Shown here piece after piece: positions 20,267-31,794 of a stretch of DNA of 64,000 nt (position 1 is its first letter; each line of letters begins with the position of its first letter). The notes under the pieces are model-generated. The model worked only from the letters and a program-made list of their open reading frames with translations. It was not told the origin of the DNA and did no database searches. Position numbers and translations under genes: made by a program. This DNA comes from Vandiemenella viatica (Eukaryota > Arthropoda > Insecta > Orthoptera > Morabidae): positions 174,699,121-174,763,120 of the forward strand of contig CM061919.1 in NCBI GenBank assembly GCA_031002005.1. The letters are read 5' to 3'.

Positions 20267-22245
20267 TAGGGTGTCCCGTAGATGTATGATAAAAACAAAT
20301 TTCAAGCTACATTATCGCAAGAGGTATCAAAATTTGCGTAATTTAACACAGATTACGAAAAAGGTAAAAAAACTAGAAGTGCAGGTCATCTTGAGGGCTC
20401 TACCACTCTTTGAAGTTTTGCAGATTTTATATTTTGACAGACATAAACCGTATGCATTAAATAATACAAAAATCAAGTTTAAATGGTATTTTATTATTGA
20501 AATTAATGAAACAAAACACAAGAAAACAAAATAAATAACATAGAGCTCGCAATTAATGACAAAAACTTAGAATTTAAACTTATTTTTATGTCCAAAATTT
20601 GGCATTTCTGCTCGAGATTGCAACCTGGTTCTAATAAAATCATCTCTTGAAGTAGCGTCAGCTACACTTTGTGAGGCCTCTGTCACCAGTTTCACACATC
20701 TTTCCACCGATTGGGTAGGAAACTCAGCAGTTTCCAAGTTGTTATCTTTTGCCATGATTTGAAGGTCCTCATTAGAAATATTTCTAAGAACTATCGGTGC
20801 CTGTAACCTGACACTCGTGCCACACAATAATTTCGGTGTAATCTTTAGCAGAGCAGTTAATTTTTGGTGGTTTAAATACCCTGCGTTTAGTGCTACTTTC
20901 AGCTTCTCTCGCTTTTATTATTCTTCGCAATGCCAGCTCCCGAATGTGGTCTCTATCATCAAACAACATATTGACAAGTAGGTTTTCTGGGTGCGCAAAA
21001 AAGCATTTCTTTGGATCACAGAATCCACAACAGATCTAAGATTTTCGGGTTAAAATCTAGAGTACATAATCAATTGAAAAAAATGTTTGGCTCCGTCTTT
21101 AAAAGACATCTTTTGCTTGATTAAGAACCAAATCGGAGCGTATACTTTAATCACGTAGTTGAGTAACATTTTCAAATTTCAAATGACTTTTTGCTGCCCT
21201 TATTGGCTCTTCAATTCATCTCTGCTGCTATTTCATTAATCTAGCCATTTCTTTCTTATCAATACTGCTTATAACCATTTTCCTGTCATTTCTTTGATCC
21301 AACAAAAAACTTCTCTCATTGATGGGAACTTTCTTAGGTTTCAAACACGAACAAGATTCAAATGAAGTGCATTTACAAGCAGCAACGTCGAAAAGTTTCT
21401 CAGATAACTCTAAAAAATACTTCTGTTTGTTTTCAAAACTATAATTTCGTTTGCTTTTGGGGTATCTTTTCAAATTTAAGTACTGTTCGAAATAGGATTT
21501 CAGTAATTGAATAACTCTTTCCTTAGTTAAGATTGGAATCGAAGCGTTGGTCCAAATATGGTGATCTTTTAAGGAAAAAATGCATATATACCTGAATTTG
21601 ATGGATCCTTTTTCCATTATGGTTCAATTTCAGGTCGTTCTTGACAAATGAAATAAATTTAATGACGTCACTTATAGTTGGTAGCTGCCGATCGTCACGT
21701 TCTTTGTATGGTCCCAATATAGCACAAGTAGTCTCACTATGCCTCGAACTCATTCTTTAAAAATCACAAAATCCACTTGTAACACTCTAACGATCGCAAC
21801 TGTATGTAAAACTATAAAACTGCGTTACTTTTAATGCTATAAAGCATTAAAATTACTTTGGCTACGAAGAAAACACTCGCGAGTCAAGTCAACAGTGCCC
21901 TTGATACAAATTGAAACTTGAGGGTATTTGCAGGTTGAAACCTAACAAATTCAAAGTCGCCGGTAACGTGTCGTTGCATGCAAATCGAAACGTCGTGTAT
22001 GTATTACACCTAAATAGAATAATAAAGTAAATATTTTTTTATATTTAGTCCAGGAGCAGAAATTAAGGATAGTTAAATACCACCATAAAAACATCAATTT
22101 TTCAAAATTTTGAAGATCGGTAGAACCCTAAAGACATAGTTTTATTTTATTTTCAAAATCATTTTGGTAATCTATGACCAATTACGCAAATTTTAAGAGG
22201 TCTTGCGTAACGGAAAACATAAAAAAATATTTTCGGGACACCCTA
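20267..22245 (-). mobile_element. uncharacterised DNA transposon with 8-bp TSD
   Basis: Both termini read TAGGGTGTCCCG inward. The flanks are CTGTACAA (20259-20266 and 22246-22253), a perfect 8-bp duplication of a site present once in the 62.8-kb Tc1 copy. Subterminal matches extend the inverted similarity to about 95 bp (for example AAAATTTGCGTAATT on both arms). The minus strand encodes a broken protein of unknown function. Eight-base duplications suit hAT or P-type integration, but no transposase signature of either is visible. Confidence 0.88.
20570..21753 (-). pseudogene. unknown TE-encoded protein, frameshifted
   Basis: On the minus strand the pieces run in order: MSSRHSETTCAILGPYKERD (from 21753); ASIPILTKERVIQLLKSYFE; FLELSEKLFDVAACKC with CSC following, a cysteine cluster; VPINERSFLLDQRNDRKM; a frameshifted middle reading VYAPIWFLIKQK and DGAKHFFQLI; then FFAHPENLLVNMLFDDRDHI, RELALRRIIKARE and DYTEIIVWHECQVT. 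Several stops and frameshifts (near 21617 and between 21228 and 20970) break it. The original protein was perhaps 400-450 residues. The layout resembles uncharacterised arthropod repeat proteins I have seen without any assigned domain. I see no DDE/D signature. Confidence 0.7.
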
Positions 22246-22409
22246 CTGTACAAGCAATGATCAAACGCACGGCACAGCGGACACACCAGGAACAGCAGTG
22301 TTGGCCGTCGAAGGGCGCTAGCTGCGCAGCGGTTGGGCACCGCCGCAGTCAGTGTCAGCCAGTTTGCCGTTGCATACGGAGCTCCATCTCAGTCTTTAAC
22401 ACTGGTAGC

Positions 22410-23432
22410 ATGCCGCGACAGCGTGTACGTGAACCGTATGTGCAGTTGACGGACTTTGAGCGAGGGCGTATAGTGGGCAGGCGGGAGGCCGGGTGGACGT
22501 ACCGCCGAATTGCTCAACATGTGGGGCGCATGGTCTCCACAGTACATCGATGTTGTCGCCAGTGGTCGGCGGAAGGTGCACGTGCCCGTCGACCTGGGTC
22601 CGGACAGCAGCGACGCACGGACGCACGCCAAGACCGTCGCATCCTACGCAGTGCCGTAGGGGATCGCACCGCCACTTCCCGGCAAATTAGGGACACTGTT
22701 GCTCCTGGGGTATCAGAGAGGACCGTTCGCAACCGTCTCCATGAAGCTGGGCTACGGTCCCGCGCACCGTTAGGTCGTCTTCCGCTCACGCCCCAACATC
22801 GTGCAGCCCGCCTCCAGTGGTGTCGCGACAAGCGTGTATGGAGGGACGAATGGAGACGTAACGTCTTCAGTGATGAGAGTCGCTTCTGCCTTGGTGCCAA
22901 TGATGGTCGTATGCGTGTTTGGCGCCGTGCAGGTGAGCGCCACAATCAGGACTGCATACGACCGAGGCACACAGGGCCAACACCCCGCATCATGGTGTGG
23001 GGAGCGATCTCCTACACTGGCCGTACACCTCTGGTGATCGTCGAGGGGACACTGAACAGTGCACGATACATTCAAACCGTCATCGAACCCATCGTTCTAC
23101 CATTCCTAGACCGGCAAGGGAACATGCTGTTCCAACAGGACAATGCACGTCCACATGTATCCCGTGCCACCCAACGTGCTCTAGAAGCTGTAAGTCAACT
23201 ACCCTGGCCAGCGAGATCTCCGGATCTGTCCCCCATTGAGCATGTTTGGGACTGGATGAAACGTCGTCTCACGCGGTCTGCACGTCCAGCACGAACGCTG
23301 GTCCAGCTGAGGCGCCAGGTGGAAATGGCTTGGCATGCCGTTGGACAGAACTACATCCAGCACCTCTACGATCGTCTCCGTGGGAGAATTGCAGCCTGCA
23401 TTGCTGCGAAAGGAGGATATACACGGTACTAG
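22410..23432 (+). CDS. Tc1-type transposase, intact ORF
   Basis: 340 residues from MPRQRVREPY. This start is chosen because conserved sequence begins here and the second copy has the equivalent ATG; the frame is open further upstream but only across non-coding element sequence. Residues 13-56 are the first helix-turn-helix and 70-118 the second. The DDE domain has Asp155 (VFSDESRF), Asp244 (QQDNARPH) and Glu277 (SPDLSPIEHVW), with MVWGAIS between. Exactly 32 residues lie between the second Asp and the Glu; classic Tc1 has 34. It ends IAAKGGYTRY, a normal Tc1 C-terminus. No intron or frameshift is visible. The product should cut and paste its own element at TA sites in the nucleus. Confidence 0.95.
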   Translation: MPRQRVREPYVQLTDFERGRIVGRREAGWTYRRIAQHVGRMVSTVHRCCRQWSAEGARARRPGSGQQRRTDARQDRRILRSAVGDRTATSRQIRDTVAPGVSERTVRNRLHEAGLRSRAPLGRLPLTPQHRAARLQWCRDKRVWRDEWRRNVFSDESRFCLGANDGRMRVWRRAGERHNQDCIRPRHTGPTPRIMVWGAISYTGRTPLVIVEGTLNSARYIQTVIEPIVLPFLDRQGNMLFQQDNARPHVSRATQRALEAVSQLPWPARSPDLSPIEHVWDWMKRRLTRSARPARTLVQLRRQVEMAWHAVGQNYIQHLYDRLRGRIAACIAAKGGYTRY

Positions 23433-23589
23433 TGCCGACATTGTGCATGCTCTGTTGCCTGTGTCTATGTGCCTATGGTTCTGTCTGTGTGATCATGTGT
23501 TGTATCTTACCCCAGGAATGTGTATATAAAGTTTCCCATTCCTGGGACAATGAATTCACGGTGTTCTTATTTCAATTTCCAGGAGTGTA

Positions 23590-24950
23590 TTTTAGGCCAC
23601 AAATATTTTATACTGTCAGGCTCTTAGTGTCGCAAGACCCATGCTTTTTGTTCGGCTCGCCTTGGTGACGGAGTCTCTCTTCCTCGTCTTCCAACTCAGT
23701 TGAAGGAACTTATTCGAATGAGGGAGCTTAAGTGAAGCCATTACTCTGTGAAACTTGTAACTTGTGTTCTGTATGATAAATGAATCTTTTTTTTCTCAAA
23801 TGAGTAGTTTCGTAAGCTCACTCATTCACTCACCTCGATGGCTATTGGTTGTAGAACGGTGTCACGTGTCAGCCTCCTTTCGCAAAAGAGCGACCAGAGA
23901 TACCATTAGAAGAAATTCGTCGATATGTCCACAATTTAATAGCTAAACAACTGCTATCGAATTGACTGAATTAAACCATTCATTAAGTTTGCGTTTCATA
24001 GTTAAAACATACTAAAAAATTTTGTGGCTGAAAAAAAAACGTTGATTGGCTTTTCAGTAACATGTTGCTAACGAAAGCAACTTAAAAAACTTTAAAAAAT
24101 TAAATTACTCTCTGCTGTAACCACGAATGCCAATAATCATTCCGGCTTAGGATAATTCAATTTAATCAAAACATTCACTAACGTTGTTGCTTGACCAAAG
24201 TTTATGCATTACGGTTTACTTGCTTTTTTAGGTAGTTTACTGACCACTTTCGTTAATGGTCTTTGTTGATGTTCACTGTACGGTTATTTTACGTGGACAT
24301 CAAACCAATTATGTTACAGAATCAACTATTCTGGAAATTCATTTCTACAGGATTGGTCAACAGCTTAATAATACTGAATGTGTATTAAATTCTCTGGCCG
24401 TTACAGATACTATGAACAATGATCACATTATGAGTGTTTGCCCACGTCAATAACAACGTGATGCTTTCGAAGCAAACAGGAATATTTAAAAAAATTTAGA
24501 ATGAACTTTAAGGGTAAAATACAAATCAAGTTTTATTTAAGCAATTATACGATTGCGCTATCGTCCCTGTTCGTTTTTAATACCTACCACCAATAATGCT
24601 TCTGAGTTCTTCAAGCCCAAGAGATTTTATTCACCCTAAGGGTGAAACACAGGTCAAGTTTATATTTGGTCAAATCAGGTAAACCTGTCACAATCGTTCA
24701 TCCTAAAAACAGAAAACATTCTAGGCCCATGACGATACTCAAAAAACAGTCACGGGCTTACACTAGTATAATAATAATATCAATAAATAGTAATATAAAA
24801 TAATATACATATTAATAATCTTTGTAAACATGTTACACGTAAATTTATATATAGTAAAAAAGTTTATATTTGTTTCAATAAACTAGAGGTGAACAGGAAA
24901 TAAATTAGTTTAACGAACAGGAAACTCTTTATTACGCGATAAAAAAATAC
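23590..24950. other. unassigned AT-rich sequence
   Basis: A short related pair (AGGGTAAAATACAAATCAAG near 24511 and AGGGTGAAACACAGGTCAAG near 24640) is the only internal repeat noticed. No gene supported. Confidence 0.35.
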
Positions 24951-24954
24951 GTCA

Positions 24955-25448
24955 TGTGGTTGGTGGATGATGTTGTATCCATACCCGTACACGTCCATCC
25001 GCTCGATTCAATTGGAAAGGAGACTCGTCAGACCAGGCAACATGTTTCCATCCATCAACAGGCCAATGTTGGTGTAGGAGAGGAGTAAAGCTTTGTGTCG
25101 TGCAGTCAGCGAGGGTATGCGAGTGGGCCTTCGGCTCCGAAAGCCCATATCGATGGTGTTTCGTTGAATGGTTCGCACGCTGACACTTGTTGAAGGCCCA
25201 TCATTGAAATCCGTAGCAATTTGCGGATGGGTTGCATTTCTGTCACGTTGAACGATTCTCTTCAGTCGTCGTTGGTCCCGTTCTTGCTGGATCTTTTTCC
25301 GGCCGGAGTTTTGATGTTTTACCGGATTCCCGATATTCTCGGTGCACTCGTGAAACGGTCGTATAGGAAAATCTCCACCCCATCGTTTCTTCGGAGATGC
25401 TGTGTCCCATCTCTCGTGCGCCGATTGCAACACCACTTTAAAACTCAC
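24955..25448 (-). pseudogene. Tc1-type transposase N-terminal half
   Basis: The reverse strand reads HERWDTASPKKRWG, GRKKIQQERDQRRLKRIVQR, then DGPSTSVSVRTIQRNTIDMG, the second helix-turn-helix. After a frameshift it continues HVAWSDESPFQLNRADGRVR, containing the first catalytic Asp. The rest of the catalytic domain is missing. It is a different family from the 22.4-kb transposase. It abuts a LINE fragment on the other strand. Confidence 0.8.
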
Positions 25449-25473
25449 TTAAATTGTGATAACCTGCAATTGT

Positions 25474-25905
25474 AGCACTTCACAAGCACAGAGGGTATTT
25501 AAATTGCAAAAACGTGCTATAAGAACTATTTGTGGAGCAAGCCCACAGACGTCGTGCAGAAATCTATTTAAAAACCTGGGTGTACTAACAATGCCAGCAC
25601 AGTATGTATACTCTGTACTATCATTTATAGTGGAAAATCCTGAACACTTCAATCTTAATCTGACATACATAGCCATAATACTAGGAATAAATATAATATT
25701 CACAAGGATTACAAATCACTGTCAATCGTACAGAAAAGGTTAACATTTACTGGAGCTTCCTTATTCAATGTCTTACCAACAGAAATTAAATGTTATCTAC
25801 AAAAACCCAACTACTTTAAGTCCAAACTGAAAGAGTTTCATCTTCAGAATCCATTTTACTCTGTAAAAGAATTTTCTTCTTGGAATTTGGTAACTAAGAA
25901 TGACT
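25474..25905 (+). pseudogene. Jockey-like LINE, RT C-terminal end
   Basis: The plus strand reads VFKLQKRAIRTICGASPQTS, CRNLFKNLGVLTMPAQYVYS, then across a frameshift YRKGLTFTGASLFNVLPTEI and FKSKLKEFHLQNPFYSVKEF. The LQKRAIR.I.G, L.I.T.P.QY and FN.LP..IK order is the usual C-terminal region of Jockey-type polyproteins. Only this end is present. Confidence 0.8.
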
Positions 25906-25909
25906 GATA

Positions 25910-26590
25910 AAATAGTATATATGGAAGGGAAAGGTGACAAAGTTGTCCACAATTACTAAAATGATATATGGTTTTTCTTTCTGCTGAAACTTTTGACAAA
26001 TGAAGTAATTACACTGTTTACAAAATTTCACTCATATATAGTAACTAACATGGGATAGCATGCACTCAAAAACTGCTGTAAAAAATTATGATACTAACAG
26101 GTTTTTAAGTAATTGACTGCTTATGAGTTGTGGTAACTGGTTGGTAAGAAAATAACTGGTTGTTAGATGCTGGTAACAAGTTTATACACTGTTCCACATA
26201 ATAAGTATTAACTAACTCGGGACTGTATTTGTAGACTACAGGAAATATTGGTTATACTAATGGGTCATAACTGTCACGATGCACATATTTCTTATTAGTG
26301 AAAGTGAGAACAGGGATGGTTCATATTGTGTCAGATTGCTGTCAGGTCGGAGGAGAAACGCTCGTCCCACCCTAGTGACAGACTGACCGACTGACAGGCT
26401 GTTGTATAGACACAACGAGCGCACAGATTCCTCTGAGTCACTCCGCGCACAGCTTTTTGCTCGCAGCTCTCTGGCTCGACGCACTCACGCAACAGACCAT
26501 CTCACTCGTTTCGTGCAGCCTGCCATCGCTTGCTGCTTTGCTTTCACTAAGCGTCTCATAATACAAAATGACCACTTCAACATATACAAC
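25910..26590. other. unassigned sequence with a GC-richer patch
   Basis: The patch at 26330-26530 contains short iterations of GACTGACCGACTGACAGGCTG-like sequence. No coding signal is trusted. Confidence 0.3.
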
Positions 26591-26592
26591 CT

Positions 26593-26838
26593 GTTTTTAT
26601 TTTTACTTATGACTTTTCGCCTTGTTGACGCCAAGGTCATTAGAGGCGGGATGTGACTGGGGACAAGGAACGGGAAGGAACACGGCCATGGTCTTTTGAA
26701 GGAAGCATCCTGGCATTAGTCTGGAGAGATTTGAGGAAACCATGGAAAACCCAAATCTGGATTCCCGGCCTGGTATTCGAACCGGCGTCCTCCCGAATGC
26801 GACGCCAGAGCGTTAACCACTCACCCACCACGCTCTGT
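26593..26838 (-). mobile_element. tRNA-derived SINE, type B tail
   Basis: The full order is present on the reverse strand: head GAGCGTGGTGGGTGAGTGG, box B CGGTTCGAATACC, body CCAGATTTGGGTTTTCC, and a diverged tail CCTTGGCGTCAACAAGGC. The palindrome in the tail is partly decayed. No certain target duplication. Confidence 0.85.
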
Positions 26839-26844
26839 CCTTTT

Positions 26845-28420
26845 CTGTATTCAGGAATGAGCAATGGGAATAGCTTAACATCGATTGTATTTGTATGCCA
26901 TCATGTATTTGTTTTATCAAGTAGTATCCCTAATTTAACTAATCACAAATTTTAAACGTTCACTTTTTTGCGAATATCGACTGTTGTTGTTGCTGCCTCT
27001 TTTTGTTTAGTGGAATATGAAATCAGTACGGCCACACATTGGTTCCGGAAGTCCTGACTTCGATCCTTGGGCAATTTTCTGCAGCCATCAAGGCGAATAC
27101 CGTGACGGTCCCCAATCTCACAAACGAAAAATGCACTTAACAAACGCTAACATGATCACACGTTGTATAGACAGATGGCAATACTTCAGTTCCCCCGACA
27201 GTACTTACGTCGACTTAGCTGCAAGTTTAAATGCTTGGTGTCAGCAATGACATGCGGTCGTAAAACCATAGCTCCAAATTTAACCATACCAGTGATGAGT
27301 AAAACTCTACCTCAAAATGTTTGGAAAAGGTGGTGAAGAAGAAATACCAAATTTCAAATTGAAGAATTTTAAGTTCAAACAAGTTACTGATTTTCAGATG
27401 TCTTAAGAGGAGCCTTATATTTTACTAATTTCCATTTGGCTGAACATGTAGGTGTGAGGCAACGGGCTAGCCTCCCATGAAATATGTTAGTTTAATTTTT
27501 AATATGGCGTCTTAGGTTGGCAAGACACGTGAAAAAGGAAGAGAGGAGGAAAATCTCTGGAACAATGGAGGCAGATCAGAACTGAGAGAGTTGATTATGA
27601 CCGGGCGAAAAAATAGCTGAATTATTTACTGAATTTAATGTACAAAGAAACTTTAAATGTTATTAAAGAAAAGTTTATTTTTCAGTAAATCAAATTGTGA
27701 AGCAGTTATAATAAAAATTATACTGAAAGAACTCCATTAATATTTTCGTGCTTTATCTAGGAGCTTATTGAAAAACGAAAGGATTTCTTAAAAGGATACT
27801 CGCTTAAACGTATAACTTTTTTCTTTGTGAAGGCGAATGATATATTAAAAGGAACGCAGGGAGGTGTGTCCAATGGAATGGTTAAGGTGGTCAATATACG
27901 TGCATTCGTCTTCTTATGATGCAATGCCGATTCCTAGATTAGGCGGTCACCATGGAGCTTGTAGCCCTCCATTGGAACTATCTTGGGAACACTAACTGGG
28001 TTGGTCTCCCATTGCCTTCCCAGTGTGTGCTCATATTGTATATTGTGGGTGTGGATGATTGTGATAGCGTGTGTTCGTTATAGAGTGTTATTTGTGTCGA
28101 ATGTGTAACGTTCCAGGTTGTGGTACCTTATTTTACGGTTTCAACCTCATTCATTTAGGGCGCCAGGGGTTAGTAACAAACTGAAATTATCAAGCATTTA
28201 CATAAATTATGCATGAAAAAATTAATATGAGTAAATCGGGATAGTCAGAAAATGGTAAATAATGAAAACCCCAATTAACTACTGAAAAATAATAATACAG
28301 TTTATTTCACTAAAATTAAAATTAATATTTATTTAATGAATCGTCTAAAACATTAACAGATTCCTTCAACAGGCCAGCAAGCAACAGGGTAGCAATGATA
28401 ATCTAATCAAGGCGCTCTGG
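26845..28420. other. unassigned sequence
   Basis: A possible Pol III box B (ACTTCGATCC, near 27057) is too weak to call. The rest is AT-rich, with no ORF of note. Confidence 0.3.
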
Positions 28421-28429
28421 GTCTAACTC

Positions 28430-28790
28430 AGTCCAATTCCAAGATCTTGCTGTGGGTGGGTGGATGATACGCCTCGGGCTGTTGCGTCGTCCTGAGAGAA
28501 GCAGCACACAACCAATATTGTACTCCGTCGGTACCTGGCACTCCATACTGCAACGGACAGCGAAACTGGTGGGCAGGTGATACGCTGCCGATCACACCAG
28601 CAACCAGACTGTCCTGGTCAAAAACACAGCCTCGCACTTGGGAGGCTCGTACTAGTGTGTACGCGGGACCTCTCGCTTTGAAAGCGCACACACGAATGCC
28701 CACATCAATGCACGTCCCTGGTGTATGGCATTCGTCAAACAGATGACACTTTCCTCGCCAGAGCAAAGGCACCCATCTCAGAGGGCGCAA
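28430..28790. other. GC-rich islet with minus-strand ORF
   Basis: A 120-codon open frame on the minus strand (28428-28790) coincides with raised GC content. It has no recognised domain and includes many Cys and His without a regular finger spacing. It may be a TE promoter/LTR-like segment or a host exon fragment. Confidence 0.3.
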
Positions 28791-28866
28791 CGCTCTTTTT
28801 GACGAAATTCACTTTATTTCATAATGTCTTTATGAAATATTGTCATGTGTTGAACCCACCTACCAA

Positions 28867-29062
28867 GCGCATTCTGGAGGTTTCTGGTTTGAATCCCCGT
28901 CCAGTCATATAGGTTTCGGTTTTCCATTGTTTCCCCAAATCATTCCAGGCGAATTCCTGAATGGTACCTTCAAAATGGCAGAATTTCTTCCCGTTCCTTG
29001 CTCCATTCCTTTCCCACACCTAATGACCCTAACGTCGCCGAGGCTTAAAGCCATAATAAAAT
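28867..29062 (+). mobile_element. SINE, type B tail, 5' head truncated
   Basis: CGCATTCTGGAGG and GGTTTGAATCCCCGTCC are the 3' half of the tRNA-like head. Body and a mutated tail (GACCCTAACGTCGCCGAGGC, then AAAGCCATAATAAAA) follow. Confidence 0.75.
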
Positions 29063-29189
29063 AATGAGCCACCTTATATGACAATTTTTTAAAATATTTT
29101 ATTTTCTATCAGAATTAAAAATAAGAATGTTTAGATAAGGTTCCGGTTTCGTTCTTTACATACAGTGATCGCTTTGGTAAGTATGCAGC

Positions 29190-29350
29190 GCTGTGAAGGT
29201 GCCTCTGTTCTGGAGCTCTCGCCGAGTCGACACAAAGGAGCTGTGTGCACGCAAGGTCGCGACCCGCACGCACTGCCACCGCAAGGACACGCAGCTCACG
29301 CACTGGCGAGCGGGCTGCGTCACGGGGCGCCGCAGGGGCTGGCGCTCAGT
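29190..29350. other. CpG-rich islet
   Basis: Dense CpG with overlapping open frames on both strands and no domain. Same caution as for the other islets. Confidence 0.3.
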
Positions 29351-29369
29351 CCAATTCACTGATGGCAAT

Positions 29370-31790
29370 CACTACAAGCGAGTACACACAGTAGCATTCG
29401 TGCACGGGCTGTTGGCAAGGTCAAACGTAATGAAAGATGTGAGGAACTTACTCAAAGTACAAATAACCATCCCTCTAACTTGTTATTGCATGTTGATAAT
29501 ACGTTTAGAGTGCCCCTGCAAACTTCCATAAAGGAGATATTTTAAACTATGAAGGAGTCATGTATGAAACATCAACACCAGTTGATGTATTAACAACATT
29601 AAACAATAAGAACAAGCATCAGTTAAAAAGATGGAGAGACAAAGGTAGAACTTATCACCGTTGATAATTAACTAGAATTTAGTGGAAATGACTAATGTAC
29701 TAAAAGAAAAAAATGCGTTTGTGGCATAGATTCAGGAAGTGATAATTAATATGTTATTATTTGCTGAAGATATTCTTGTGTAAGATGATAAGAGTGAAAA
29801 AATATTTTTTTAAAAAGCAGAATCAGTTTTACAGTAATATTCCCACTCAAATCTTGCTGCTTTTTTTTTGGCACGCACTTCGACTCCTGTATTTGATAAT
29901 TATAATTTGAGTCTATACCTCTCCACCATAATGGCACACATCTGTTTAATAAACAACCTAAAATAATAAAACAGTTTTTACATAATTAAGATGTATTTAA
30001 ACAAAACCTGAGCGATTCTCTCAAACTCATTCTGCTCCATTCCAGAATTTATACGAAAGAATTAAATCTGTCTAATATGACTTTACCAAAAGTCAGTTAT
30101 AAAAATCAATGTTTTTCTTTTTTAATTTTATTTTTCGTCTTCGAAGCAGGTAATAGTTTTTTTTCACTGTGATTATTGTTCTTTTCTGTTTCACTTCCCA
30201 GAGCTCTTACCTCAGCAGGGATCTATGGAATAAGAAATATAAATAAATAAGTAAACAAACTCAAGCAATGGTATGCCTAGGCGTTTGTGCTCAAAATACT
30301 TCAAACTCCTGGTACCCTGCCCATCCCCCCTCCCCTAAATGAAGCTGTTCAGTATATGCAGGAGTTTGTAAATGCAGGTTTCCGTTGTGACTAGTTTTCT
30401 GTAACTTTTGTATACACTTAACTGAAATTTTGGTAACAATGAAACTGGAATAATAGGAGCACAGCATGAAGAAAACTCTTGTATGAACACACATTTTATA
30501 CGTTCTTTAAGCTGCTTGTGCATGTCCATACTATGCGAAAATCAGAGCAATTTCATTTCTTGTAGTTGAAATAGTTCCTTTTCGACTAATCAATGCATTT
30601 TTTAACACACATAAACATGGTGGGGAATGAATATCTATTTTTTTTTTTTTTGTACAAATTTAATTTTCTTTCACAGTTTCTAAATTTAATTTTATTTACA
30701 CGTGCAATATTACGATATAAAGGTTGTATGTGAAAATTTAGCCACACGTGCCATATTTCTTCGTACTGCTCATGAATCTGGGTTGCAAGGGGATATGTGC
30801 ATCGAACAGACGATTTTATGATGGTCGTGTTCAAGAAATTACGTCTGCGATGAGAGAAGTGGCAGTCAGGTCTGCTTAGTAGCAAGAGCTGTCAGAGACT
30901 AGGCACTTTGTGAAAAAACCCTTCATCGTTGGTGAATTGAAAAGAAACCGCAACGCCCATAAACCAAGCCTGGGATCATTTATATATGACAGAAAATATA
31001 ACAGTGAAACCAATAATACTGGAAAATTGTGTTAATTTCGGTACGTTAATGTTCTTGTTACCTGTTGTTTGTTCCAGGCATAGGAAAAAAACCGTGAATC
31101 CATTGATATGTCTGATGAAAACGTGTAAAAGTGTGCCAAATTTTGATTCCTTGGTACTTATATCCCTTAATAAAACATTCCTCTTCCCGCAGAAAGTAAA
31201 TTCTATCAGTTAGTATTTATTCTAAGTAATCTACAACAATATAAATGAATATCTATATTCCATGAAAATTGAAAATAATCAAATGATTTTGATTTCAGAT
31301 ATTGTATATATTTCTGCCAATGCCGTTATCTTGATTGATAAGTACTTAAGTGTAGCACTGTTACAAAAGCACACAGTTATTGTATCGTCAAATGGTAGTT
31401 GCAAAAGCCCCTATACAAATAATTATTCCTCGCAATTCTCGAGAGACACAGGATACACAATATGGGGATGCATGAGAAGGCAATTTCGTACCTCGACATT
31501 ATCACTTTGACGAAACACAGTGTAAAGTGTCTAAAAGTGATGTGACGAAAAGAAGTGAACTGATAAAAGATCCTAGACTGTACGACTAAAGATGACACAA
31601 GAGATAACGATAAATATTTCTTACGCATCCAGTCATAATATATTTAACACTGTCGAGTTTCTCCGCAAAAACTGAGCACACGAAAAAGGACGACATTTTC
31701 TGCCTCCACAATACAATGTCATTTGGTTCACCAAGGACACTCCTTTCTGACAGATGTCCTTGACGCTCAATCAACGATTCATCGCTGAAC
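29370..31790. other. unassigned AT-rich sequence
   Basis: Short ORFs (for example minus 30586-30885, plus 30986-31213) have no recognisable domain. No TE termini identified. Confidence 0.35.
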
Positions 31791-31794
31791 ATAG

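Larger units (their letters stand above)
19917..23587 (+). mobile_element. Tc1-type transposon carrying two nested insertions
   Basis: The ends CACTCCTGGAAATTGAAAT and its inverted copy at 23561-23587 form TIRs of about 27 bp inside TA dinucleotides (19915-19916 and 23588-23589). Removing the SINE (19991-20242) and the 20267-22245 element with their duplications gives about 1.4 kb, and the joined 5' region then matches the uninterrupted copy at 62782. The transposase gene lies downstream of both insertions and stays open, so the insertions hit only the 5' untranslated part. Confidence 0.93.

Noticed and set aside
20267..22245. Host gene interrupted by the Tc1 element
   Set aside because: The coding remnant lies entirely between inverted termini with a target duplication inside the Tc1 element, so it came with the insertion.
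22389..23239. Several ORFs overlapping the Tc1 transposase in other frames
   Set aside because: They are shadows of the 22410-23432 gene; the same shadows appear in the 63-kb copy.
27010..27090. tRNA-like SINE head around GGTTCCGGAAGTCCTGACTTCGATCC (given in parts: GGTTCCGG, then ACTTCGATCC)
   Set aside because: Only a weak B box is visible and no A box at the right distance.
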